A DNA stretch of 64,000 nt, from the NCBI RefSeq assembly GCF_009017415.1, contig NC_092405.1, positions 1,302,001-1,366,000 of the forward strand, in the 5' to 3' direction. Made by a program: the position numbers and the translations under genes. Source of the stretch: Aspergillus flavus (lineage: Eukaryota; Ascomycota; Eurotiomycetes; Eurotiales; Aspergillaceae). Below the pieces are notes generated by a model. That model did not search any database. It was not told where the DNA came from and saw only the letters and a list, made by a program, of their open reading frames with translations. Of the stretch, positions 11,411 to 27,639 are shown in pieces. Each line of letters starts with the position of its first letter. The first letter of the stretch is position 1.

Positions 11411-14221
11411 CAGCACTCATTGATACTAGTACGAAGATGGTCAGATCAATATTGGCGCACTCCCGATATTGGTCTCACATTCGATAAAACTTGAAGCCCC
11501 TTTGATATTAGACAATAGTCTACGGATCCTGACACTCAGGTCTCCTCCCGTATTCTTGTCAACCACTTCAACCAAGCCTTCTATGACTCATGAGGGTTAT
11601 ATGCAGGATCCGTGAAAGAGTTCTTCCACAGCGGACTAAAAGGGACGAATTCTTTGAAACAGCAGTTTGACACGAAAGATGTCAACAGGCTAGATATGAT
11701 ACCAAAGTATATAGCAGCCATGTCGAATAGATCCATTGCGAAGTCGCTCAAGATCCCTGCATTTGCTACCTCATATCAATGGTTTAGTTTCTCCATCAAT
11801 GCTGAACTACGGGCTATACGGTGTCAGCTTTAGAAGCCCATATGCAAACCAAGCGTAGGTTCCTCCAAAGGGTGCAAAGATATCAATTGCGCGACGTCTC
11901 TTTTGCAATAGGTAGTTTTGTGATAATGGCCTATCTTCATGATACAAACTGGAATTGCATTTCCTACCTTAGACTATACGTATTGCCATTTCCTACATTC
12001 TCTGCTGAACGGGCCGATAAATCTGCTATTCAGAATCCTTTAGTTTATCTATCTGTGTAGTCTCTAGTCCTTCTTTCTAGTATCTAGTGAGATATCCCAG
12101 GAGAGAAGAAAAACTGGCCTTATTGGTATAGAAATTTTGAGAGATCGCGTGTAGAGAAAGAAAAACAGAAAGGGAGAGAGAGAAAGAGAGAGACGATCTT
12201 GCGGATTGATCTATATAATCTATTATCCCAGATGAACCGATCACGATGTGTCGACATTCCCACTTTCTACCTCCTCCGTTTGTAGTTACTTCTAGAGTTG
12301 ATATCAGGTCGAGTTGAGGCTTGTCAGGGTGAATGGTAGCACCGTCAACAATAAACACCTTCTATAAACCAAGCTAGTAATTCCAGAGCCAAGGACACCG
12401 GGCAGTATGCCACTGCCGACGCAAAGTGCATTTGAAGGCGCGGGGTCAGCTGGAATACCACTTAGATTTTTCTCCGAATCAATTCTGTAATCGAGCATAG
12501 CACTCCAGTCTGGATTGGAGAGATGAGGCGGGAGCAGTGGCTTTGATGTAGAGCGTTGCTAGATATTTCATAGTATGTGGTGATTCTGTCAGGGTTTGAT
12601 CTGGATTCTGATATACAGTTGGGTTGGACGAGTCGGACTTAGGACGCAACTGTCGTCAACCTTGGGGCTATTGTCGGTCGTAGAAATGCTTATAGATTCT
12701 GAATTATCTTATATGTTAGTGATATGCTACTTTAACTGTAGTATATGATGGGTTGTGCAAATGCGTACACACAGTCCCAGTTTTGATTATGGTTCGAGTT
12801 GATAGATAAGAGAAACAAACTCTACCTGCTACGCAGGGACAGAAGCACGTGGTGGAGATAGTGGTAAGAGTTGGGTTACTTCCTCGCATTGAAGAGGTTA
12901 AATCCATATTGTTTTTCAATTATCTGACTCATTCTATAGGGGACTTAGTTTTTATTCGTATTCTTGGCTATGATGGTGCACCTACATCATCGAGAAAATA
13001 CTAGTTATAGAAACTTAGGAAAGTAGAAAAGCACGAAGCTCTGGTAAAGGGAACATGTGTGCACGAAAGCTCTTGAATGACGGTCAGGCTTACAAAAACG
13101 CTCTATACACCCTTGTATCCAAGTTTCCTCACGTTGCCCTTTCAAGATGGTGCTGTCATAGTCGACTCCAAGTTGTTGGGCAAGTTGATCATGCTTCACA
13201 CGTCTGCAAATGTGAAATGGAAATATCAGGCGAAGGCTTTTCTGACGTCTTTAGTACCAGTGCAACTTGATCTAACGGTTATGGGTCTTTGTGATATAGT
13301 GATAAGAAACAGCTCATCAAAAGCACACCTATCAATGGATAGTAAAATGCCTCGTACCTGGAGTTAGGAGCCGACACGATAACAAACCCTCACCACTACG
13401 GCACTTATTAGAAAGCCATTTCAGTGACCGGCAGGTCTCACAATGCCGTAGACAAACCGCCCACAGCTGTGGCTTGCCGGCCCTCGTCACCTTCAATCTG
13501 TGTCAGGTGTTGTCTAAAGCTCCCTCCTGACCGCACTGGCCGGCTGTATCAGTGACAAACACTAATGACGAATCCATTATTGCCAAAAATAAAGTACGGC
13601 ATAAATATTTTGAGCGGTCATTATGCCTGCTTCCAAGGTCATTGTAAGCCTGCAGATCTTCGGCCCCGATGAGTGGCCGGGAGGCAATTTCCCTCCTCGC
13701 CCTCAATGGCCCGGCCTCGAATGTCTATGCATTAGAGCATTAGTAGATGCAAGACTACTCCGAATCTGGTCATGTCCGGTTTCACTAGATTGTTGGATTC
13801 TCCGAAGTTTCTCCCGTCTTATGGAGTGTGACTGCCTGCCAGGCTGTGTTGAGAAGAAGCAAAGAAGAGACCTCGGCGATGTGATGGCGGATTTTTGGGT
13901 CGCCGATTGCAATTATAAGGGGTAATAGGAATAATAAGGCGTGTTCTTAATTATAACTCCGCGCGTGACCAAAATATGAACGGCTTTTGTATGGCAGCTG
14001 CATCGGTACAGGGATTAGTAGAAACACATCTCGATTATTTGCCGAGGGCTACCATGGGGAAAAAGCGCCTGCAGAATCAGATTGCTTCACTGTGCTTCGA
14101 AGGTTAGAAACCCTGCTTGGTTACTGCATTTGCATTGAAAAAGACCCGAAAAGGAAAAGACACATCTTGACAAGATTTTAAGAGGCGAAAGGCTGCTATT
14201 ATCTACAAGGGTACTAGAAGC
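11411..14221. other. Gene-poor region, no supported gene
   Basis: Open frames are short and overlap on both strands without recognisable motifs. Some stretches (for example the minus strand at 12200-12500) look protein-like for 40-60 codons but switch frame and cannot be joined by consensus splice sites. They may be old gene debris. A purine-rich run of GAGA repeats lies at about 12155-12195. Confidence 0.35.
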
Positions 14222-15998
14222 TCATCCCGGGAAAGGCCACATCGCTCTTGCTTCGTCGGGGGATTTTTCTCCAGCCATTCGCTTGATGTACAAAGATAGA
14301 AGCTCCCTGTTTTGCCTCCGCTTCTCTTCAATATCGAGCTGTGGAGCGATCCAGCCTTCAGCATCGGTATCCAGGCATTCCTGAGCGAGTTGTTGGACCT
14401 CGTCCCAGGCTTGGTATTCAGCAAATTGATGCTCGTGTGTGGTGATCTCTTCATTGCTGAATGAATAAGGACATTGTCCAGTGAAGCCCAAACTTGACCA
14501 GTTGCGGAAAATCTCTATCAAGCATTCCCGGAGTGGAACAACGCCAACTTCAGAGACTTCTCCACAGCGGATGAAGAGTTCTCGAAAAACACGGGGTATA
14601 TTCATGGCGTTATGTGCAACTCCATTTTCAAGGACTGTGGCAACTTCGTATGCTTTGGCTAGCTTGGACTGGGACCATTCTTGTAAAGCAGCAGCTTTAC
14701 CTTCTTCGTCTAATTCATCGAAATCACCAGGGAGTTTAGGTTGCACAAGCCCTTTAGTGTAATTTTGCGGAGGCTTTAGAAAGACAGGCCACTGGGCTTG
14801 AAGAAAAAGCGGAAGGACTGACAAAGATTGGAAATCAATTAGCGATACTATCTTTTGAGTTCTCGCCAGGCGCAACAAAAATATTGCCCATATGAAGGTC
14901 ACTGTGCCATAGTGTAGGTTGAGCGGATTGGGATAACACTGGATGAGAATCCAGCACCTTCATGAGATCCATTGTGTGATTTAGAAGCTGGGTTTGTTCC
15001 TGAAGGCTTCCTCGACTAAAGGTAGGTTGCTCATCATTTGGGCGTTTGCGTGAGATCTGATATAGCTCTCGCTTTGCAACTGATATCCCGAATTCTGATA
15101 CTGTATACTCTGTGCGATCCTTTAGTTTGTTTATCTAGCCAAACTTGGGGTTCTTACAAGGCCCATAATCAAGTTTCTCACTTTGAGTGGATAAGACCGC
15201 AGCTGAGTCGGTGCTAAACGAGCGACCACAAGAGGGACCAATACATATGCTCCCGTTAAGTTCTTGGCACTGTAAACTGCTCACATCTGCTTGACGATAC
15301 AATCCACCATACGCAGGGAAGCGAATAGCCGCAAGCTGAGCCTCGAGCTTGGTTAGATTTTTAATAAGCTCCAGTTTTTCAATTTCTGCCATTTTCCCCC
15401 ATTGCTCAAACAATGGAACTCCTGCGACCTTCTCCATGATAATATATTCGGCACCCACAGGATTTGAATCGTCTGAGGACCAGGAAAAGACCCGTGGGGC
15501 AGGAATACTCGTATATTTTCTCACTGGTGTAACGAAGATGAGTAAGTAGGGAAACTATGATCAGGAATACATACCATATTCTAAGACGCCTACCTCACAT
15601 GCTGTTGTAAGGGAGGTTGGTCCAGCGATGCGACAGGGAAGCTTCGCAATGACTTCCTTTCCATTTCCCTTTTTCATTAGAAGAGCCTTGCTAAAACCTC
15701 CTTCGAGCTTCTCGATAGTTACGATACGAGATGAGTCCCCACCGGCGGAAGCAGCAACGTCACAAAGAGTGTCTAAGTCGAAATTCAGATAACGCCGATT
15801 AAGCTGGCGTTGTTCGTCGACAAGGAAATGTCCATTAGTATATGCGAAGAGCTCTTCGCGACTGATTGGCTTGCCTTATTCAGTTAAGGGGTGCCCGTTG
15901 TTATGGTCATTGTCATGCTTACCACGGCAAAGTAGGGATATCTGAGCTATTTGCTGCGTACGCTGTATCCGTTTAGAACTCCTAAGGAGAGATAGCAT
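14222..15998 (-). pseudogene. Pseudogene of an Aim9-type mitochondrial phosphotransferase
   Basis: The minus strand encodes most of a phosphotransferase of the APH/choline-kinase-like fold, related to yeast Aim9. Exon 1 is 15923-15998; its product MLSLLRSSKRIQRTQ is Arg/Ser-rich like a mitochondrial presequence. Intron 15875-15922 joins it in phase to exon 2, and a second intron precedes the VRKYTSIPAPRVF exon near 15530. Family features visible are the KLEGGFSKALLM loop, an EYIIMEKVAGVPL hinge, CIGPSCGRSF, and a catalytic loop HSDLHMGNIFV. Two lesions break it: an in-frame TAG at 15135-15137, where the frame is open again on the far side (KDRTEYTVSEFG), and a one-base shift at an A4 run (plus-strand TTTT 14853-14856), just before the SLIDFQ metal-binding motif. 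The C-terminal 220 codons remain open to 14222. No intron with correct phase removes either lesion. If either is a sequencing error, the gene could still be partly active. Confidence 0.65.
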
Positions 15999-16590
15999 TA
16001 TAGCTAGCAGAATACTGAATGGTCACGGTCACTTGTTGTGTAAAGGAACATCATCAGATATCCAGACTCACGTGTCCGGCCCGACAGGTTATCCCGAGCG
16101 CAAGGGTTCATTTTCATTCATGCTACAATGACATTTTCATCTCTCCGGTCCCCGACATTGCTCAATAAACTTCTGTTTACCCCTTTGGCTCTTTTTCCTT
16201 TTGTGTCTGTTTTGCCCCCAATATTGAGTACTGTTTTATCTGTCCTGGTGATCCTATCAGGATGATCAATTGGCCTTTTAAGACGGGCTGAAGGATCCTA
16301 CCCTCATTCTGGGGTAAAGAGACAACCAAAAACAGGGTAAAGAAAAGAAAGAAAGAAAAGCAAAGAAAGGAATGATCACTTTTATCTTGGCAGAAATAGA
16401 AATATGGGGCTAATGCTGATCCTCTCATGTTGACCAAATTTGGCTGCCTCACAGTATGGGCGACTTGGCGACAGTCATATTGACAAATCCAAGGTAAATA
16501 CCTCTAGTTCTTCACTTGGTACATGACTATCCGCATCAATTTTTGTTATACTAAAGATGATAAGCTATCTGAATATAACTAAGCGCTAGT
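15999..16590. other. Intergenic, nothing recognised
   Basis: About 590 bases upstream of the phosphotransferase pseudogene. Short open frames only; a purine-rich run (GAAAGAAAGAAAAG) lies at about 16337-16365. No promoter element can be assigned with confidence. Confidence 0.35.
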
Positions 16591-16931
16591 CTACCGGATT
16601 AGCAAGCGATAGTGCCAAAGGCCACGTTTTCTATCGCCAGCACCACACGCGCAATTGTTCCCTTTTTTGCTCTCGCTGAGTCGATCGACAAGATGTCCCG
16701 CATCCTTCACATTACTATAGTGACCAACTAGGATCAATTCTCCACCCTGCTTCAAATACGTGGGGAAGACTTTCTCTCTCACGTACGGAGTATGTACATT
16801 CATTTTGACCGCTCAATGTGCTTCAATGCCTCGAGCCAAGCATGGCATGGACTATCGTTCCAGCTCATTCCACCAGTAATCACTTTGATTGGTCGACACC
16901 GAACATGGCTATAATAAGCGTTGTAAAGCGA
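16591..16931 (-). pseudogene. Relic of an unidentified protein gene, broken by a one-base shift
   Basis: Reading the minus strand from 16931, about 42 codons (containing CRPIKVITGGMSWNDSP and HAWLEALKHIERSK) run into a stop. Shifting frame by one base at an A4 run (plus-strand TTTT 16803-16806) the text continues naturally for about 70 codons (VREKVFPTYLKQGGELILV, then KRGLWHYRLLIR) to a TAG at 16591-16593. The continuity and codon character argue for a former coding exon with one indel. Stops upstream of 16931 close the frame, so the N-terminus is missing or lies in another exon. I do not recognise the family. Confidence 0.4.
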
Positions 16932-17262
16932 TTATCGATCAGCTAGTCATGCACGCGTTCGAAATTAGCTAGTAACCGGTACCCTTTTCACCGTCTGCAG
17001 GGATGGTTAACCGGAAGCCACCGGATTGGATGTGAAGCTCTACTTCCACTGTTCCATTGGCCTGATGCTTTGAGGTAAGATCGAAGCAGAAAGAATGGAA
17101 ATTGACACAACAAATCAAACCTGCGCTTGAAGAATAAGACTGGAAGGAAAATGGGAAAGAAGGACACTGCCTCAACCGTTGATCGCTTGCCAATCATAAT
17201 CTGAAGCTCTCAGTTTCAGGTCCCCTTTAACCTTATTTTTATTCCTCATGTTCCCATACTCG

Positions 17263-17520
17263 TTACCCACTAGGAGAAACTAATCTGAATCCACCTTCGT
17301 GTGAGCTACACCGGACCGGTATGGCTTGTCTCCTTTGAGAAGTCCACGTCCCGCCGACCCGCCGGAGTTTGTGGCTTAGCCCTGCTAGTGATATAGACCT
17401 ACCTCGGCTTTTCGCTACGGCTAGCACATCATTCAAGACTAATTGATTTCCATCCAGAACTTGTCTCAAATTGGAAAATGGAAAGTGAGACAGGAGCGTA
17501 TGAGCTTCTTCCTTGACTAT
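17263..17520 (-). pseudogene. Possible relic of an aromatic/histidine ammonia-lyase-like N-terminus
   Basis: The minus strand holds an open segment with KEEAHTLLSHFPFSNLRQ followed by VLDGNQLVLNDVLAVAK and RGRSISL. The order LDGN-x-L-x(3)-V-x-AVA is reminiscent of the N-terminal start of phenylalanine/histidine ammonia-lyases (LDGNSL..VVAVAR). The frame is closed upstream by a TAA, no MIO-forming Ala-Ser-Gly triad or other catalytic segment follows, and the text dissolves after about 85 codons. It is at best a fragment. The resemblance is short and may be fortuitous. Confidence 0.25.
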
Positions 17521-19567
17521 GAACTTTGGTTAACCTCTGTTGGAGGAACACTCAAGCGTTACTTTCCTTGTCCACACAAGGAACGTGAGCTTCTAAATCC
17601 CCCAAATTGACAAGCATCGGGCCGAAGAGGGTTACATCTTGAACAGTTTGAAGTATTGACTGGAGCTAAGTATTTCTGATGAATGGGCAGTTACAGTCGT
17701 GGCTCCGGACCCCAGGAGTCATGCCGATAATGTCGATCAGTAGCAAGAACTTTTTACCTTTGAAAGCCTTGGCTTCTCTATTATATCCCGAGATTCACTG
17801 GCTGCCTACTGTAACAGGCTCTAGTGTAGGTACTCCATTCAAGACCACCTAATCACAATACATGCATAACGGTACGTAGACCCTGCGAATCACGTGGATA
17901 ACCCTAGCCACATACTTTCCACGTTAGAGGCAATATGTCCCAGTCCAGGACTCCAGATGGGCCATCAAAGCTGGGGAAAGTGGACACTGTCAGCCCATAT
18001 TTTCATTCTACTCGTTTCTCCGAAGATATGCCCAGATATGGTACGAAAGGCTATCAATAGGGGAGACAGATGGCGGATTGGTTGAAGCTGATCTTTTTCC
18101 AGTTAGGAAAGGCAGTTCTGCTTCGTATTCGAGGAGTTGTCATTGCTTACAAGCCTGTGGAAGACACAGAGGACTCTCTATAATATATTTTTAACGCTTT
18201 TTACTTCTTTTCTTGTCAGTACCATCCGCCAAGCTCGCATGACAAGGCATCCGTTATTCGATCTAATGTACGCGTACGCGCGGACTTTCACACCCTAGAT
18301 TGACTGCGATTGCATACCGTTACTGCCTAGACCACGGGTATGGTGCAATGTCCGAGCGAAATTATCAGGGTCTATCTAGAGATAAAAGCTATGATGTTTG
18401 TTATCATCGTTATCATCCCTTTCGCCACCTTTCCCATACGCATTCACTTGTTCTTCTTGGCCGAAACCATCGCGCACTTCTTTGAAACGACCACTTGTAC
18501 AGGCCGAGGAAGAGTAGTATCTGGTAATCGCTCGGCACGGACGGTAAGGATGGCACTACTCAAACTCAACGACGTTAAGCATACCGCTGATCGACGTGGC
18601 CGGACCGTTGCCAGAAACCATCCTGTTCCTCAGCCGAGAAGCTAAACCGCTTTGATTTCAACCGGACAAGTGGGTCGGGTCTGAATCCTTCAATTCCAGA
18701 ATTCAGGGCGGCGGGTGACAAAGCGGAGTTACCTGTCTGGGGCCTTTGACGATTTGTCCGCTTGGGGCGCATGTCCAGAAAATAGACCGAGCCATATAAT
18801 GTCCTATGATCTGGGGGCATTCTGATTGTACTGTACCATGTGTTTCTAGCGCGAAGGAAATGTATCGAGCTAGTCGAGGCCTTTGGCGCAACCAGCAAGT
18901 TCCGGCTGTCTTTTGCTTCCGATGGCAACTCTATTTCTCATTGGAGCCTTGATATGCATGTCTTCATCCAGGGCGGCTAGGGTTCAGATCCTTCTATTGC
19001 AAACCTTCCTCTCGCACCCTCCTCCACAGTTGATCAAAATTGCTCTCATTGATGCCCCGGGCGATGAATCCTTCGCTCCGCGCGTCCCTGCTTATGGACG
19101 GGCATGCGGCTACCCGGTGATTAGTCCTGGTTTGAGACTATCCTGGGCAAAGAGAAACCAATAAGAGGTGTAGGACCGGCGTTGACACTAGCTGATGAGC
19201 CTGCAGATGAGGGATATTAAAGTTTGCGAATGCTGGACCCTCAATTAAAATCTGACAGGAGAGGAAGCGGGTCTCGGGATGCCAATCAGATTCACTGATA
19301 CGTTAGAACGTGTATTAATCTAGAGATCAAAGAAAACGGAAAAGTCCCCGGTTGTCCTGCGGAATAAGATACGCTGGTTATCCATGCGGGCATCTCCCTA
19401 AGCCAAACCATTAATCCGGTATCCCGACTGATTTAGGTCTAGCGTGATGCCCGAAGCGGTCACGATCTATATATTCATTCCATCGCTCGCCATCCAGCCA
19501 GAATCCCCACTGGATCAAGATACCTCGTCCCTTCAACACAGATTACAATACCCATATATATCCCGCA
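17521..19567 (+). other. Gene-poor upstream region of the Zn2Cys6 factor
   Basis: No supported gene. Short open frames occur on both strands without domains. A TATA-like CTATATATT lies at about 19466-19474, some 95 bases before the start of the Zn2Cys6 gene, in an otherwise mixed-composition promoter. Confidence 0.35.
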
Positions 19568-20846
19568 ATGGTCTCTTCCTCCGAAGTTCCAAGTCACTTG
19601 TCCACTAGTTGGAAAGCCACCGAAGCCCCTTCTCGACGTTCATCGCCCCGTCTCTGCTCTGCATGCGACGCTTGTCGGCAGTCTCGTGTCAAATGTACTG
19701 GTGGTAACCCATGTCAACGTTGCGGGAACAATGGTGCAAATTGTCACTACAGTGTTTCGCTGAGGAATGGAAGGCTGAAGGCGAACAGAGTGCAAAAGCC
19801 GACTGCTCAAGCTTCACCTCCCTACAGCGGGACTCCCCCCGGTAGACATGGCCGCGGAAGCTCGAGGGACCTACACATGAACGACGGCCTAAGTGCGAAC
19901 ACAAACACAATATCCGCTCCGCAGTCTGTCTCCAACGATGGGCTGTCTTCATGTGATAAACATACCTCACTCACGGGACCCTATTTTGCAGCTGGAATGA
20001 ACTACAGTTCCTTACTGCAAGTATCAGTATGTCTTATCCCGTCGCCCTTTATGGTGCATGCTGACTCCGAATTGAACCCCACAGGCTGATCTAAATGTTC
20101 CCCACCGATTCAACACTCCAACGGAATCTGCAACCTCAAACTTGGCTCTGTCGTCAGATATGCTTCTCGGTATAGGCCTAGGTTCTTGCAGTTCTACGGA
20201 TGATGAGTGGAGTTCTTCAACCGGAATCTCTGGTTTTAATCTGCCACCAAGTCCGTTTGACTTCAATAGTCGGCCTCGTTCAGCTAGATGTGCGTGTATG
20301 AGGGCACAGCTGCTTTGCATCGCTGAGCTAAGTGGGGCTCAAGAGGAAATCGACCATATGGTCCTGGGTTCCATTTTGGAACTATCTCGTCAAACGTGTG
20401 AGCAAATTAGGCAAGAGCTGTCCTGTACGCTCTGTACAAAAGATTCAACCCGGTTTATCATGACGATGGTTGCACTCCAACACCTTACAAACCTCTTCTG
20501 CAGGGTGGCCAAGAATGGCGCATGGTATGTCTCGAATGCGCGGCTGGGCTTAGGATCATTTCGGCTGTCCGAGGAAGAAGATCGAGCGCACAAGAGCTTG
20601 CTCGTTGTCTCATCTCTGGGTTATGTAGATAATATCCTGGACCTCCTGGGAAGCTCGGTGCGAGAGTTCCATTACGCAGAAATTGTGCAACAGAATACTG
20701 GTGAAACAGCAACAGAGACGGGTCGTTCTAATCTTAAATGGATCATGGAGACGGTATCCCGCTTGAGGTGTCAAGTCCAAACGATGATCAAAGTGGTAGC
20801 GGGGTTAGATTGGGGACGCACTACGAGTGGCATTCAGCAGGGATAG
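19568..20846 (+). CDS. AflR-like Zn2Cys6 transcription factor
   Basis: Two exons, 19568-20020 and 20085-20846, joined across a 64-nt intron (GTATCA donor, CCCACAG acceptor) in phase 0, give 404 residues. The Gal4-type binuclear cluster is at residues 37-64 and has the exact spacing C-x2-C-x6-C-x5-C-x2-C-x6-C (CSACDACRQSRVKC, then CQRCGNNGANC). A basic linker follows (SLRNGRLKANRVQKP), the arrangement seen in AflR/sterigmatocystin-type regulators. The C-terminal half has helices with a cysteine-containing repressor-like region (ELSCTLCTKDSTRF). AflR relatives normally sit inside secondary-metabolite clusters and switch them on. Here no polyketide or peptide synthase is visible on either side, so it looks like an orphan. 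The neighbour to the right, AROM, is convergent. Confidence 0.75.
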
Positions 20847-22054
20847 TCATGGCTGTTGAAATCGGGGGGTACCCCTGGAGCTAATTTATGACCTTTCAAT
20901 AATAGTGATGAGACCAGCCGCGGATTTCTGCTATCTCCTTGCCCGACTAGTGGGCTGACCGAATCACCGTATCGCTTGTGGCTGGTTAAGTTGCTTCTGA
21001 CCGACTTCTTGCCAAAGCTGGCCATACCTGTGGGTCAATCCTCCTGGTGATTGAGCACACAGAGTCAGTCACTGTCCGGACAGCTCACGCACTACAACTT
21101 CTACACCGTTTACATGGAAACGTTTTATGACCAATCTCAAGCATGGTCCTCAGTACGCCTGGAGAGGCGTTTCCCAACACCGCGTCGCCAAAGCCTTACA
21201 GTAGTTAACCTGCTGTGGTGGAATCTGACGGTTCAGATTTTCCAATACATTGATCCGTCTAACCGAACGACGCCAACCTGGATCCGAAAAGGTCAAACAG
21301 AAGCACTACGGTAGGCAATACCCGGTGACCCTCATTAGAGAGCATTGCCAAAGCTGGACCTGAAAGCTATGACCATGGCTATCAATCCTCCGTGCTTTGT
21401 TATGGGTTTGGAAGGAGGAGAGTACTTCTCAACTCTGATAGTGAAAAGGGTGGTTCAACTAGGGAGCGAACCCTACAGGATCCTTGTGCTGAACATGATG
21501 CTTATTGCGCGGAATCTAAGGACCGGAGGTGCGCGTCGCTATGGCCTAGCACAGATCTTCATTCAGAAATGGATTGAGTAATCACTTTGGTGTAGTAGTG
21601 TGATTCCGTTGCATTGTGCTAGGCTGGACACAGATCTGGGTACTCCTTTTCTTTTTCAATTTTCTTTCCCCTTACATTTTCTTTTTTTTTTTTTTTGGAT
21701 GGGGAATTAGCATTTCTTGATTACGAGACATGATTTTTTTTTTAAATCTTACTTTTGAACTATTAGAGGTCGTGTATGTAGATTTTGTGTCATGATCTAC
21801 TAGAAGTTAACTCGCACAAGAATCTCGGTGATAGACTAGTTATGTGTGCGAGGGCTAGGCAAAGCGGATCTGCGGAATGGAAAATACAGGACAAAATTCA
21901 CGTGTGAGAGATAATTATAGAATATAGAATGCTACTATCATAGAACGTAAGCACTTTTTTCTGTACCCACTATATTGTATGCAATACTGTCTAAAACAGT
22001 GCTTTTATTGAGAGCAACTTAAAGGAAAACTTTATTAGACACATCTAAGCAGAA
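20847..22054. other. Convergent intergenic region
   Basis: It lies between the 3' ends of the Zn2Cys6 factor (plus) and AROM (minus). Open frames at 21051-21314 and 21345-21581 have no recognised domain. Pure T runs near 21680-21700 and 21735-21745 suit 3' ends. No gene is supported, although 21050-21580 is more open than its surroundings. Confidence 0.35.

Positions 22055-27639
<5,585 letters not shown>

Noticed and set aside
12077..12498. Minus-strand protein-like segments (VDGATIHPDKPQLDLIS and neighbours)
   Set aside because: Frames switch without splice sites and I recognise no family; too weak to list as a gene or pseudogene.
21051..21581. Open frames between the Zn2Cys6 factor and AROM, as possible extra exons of the factor
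   Set aside because: The factor already ends at a good stop; no consensus intron joins these frames to it and no domain is visible.
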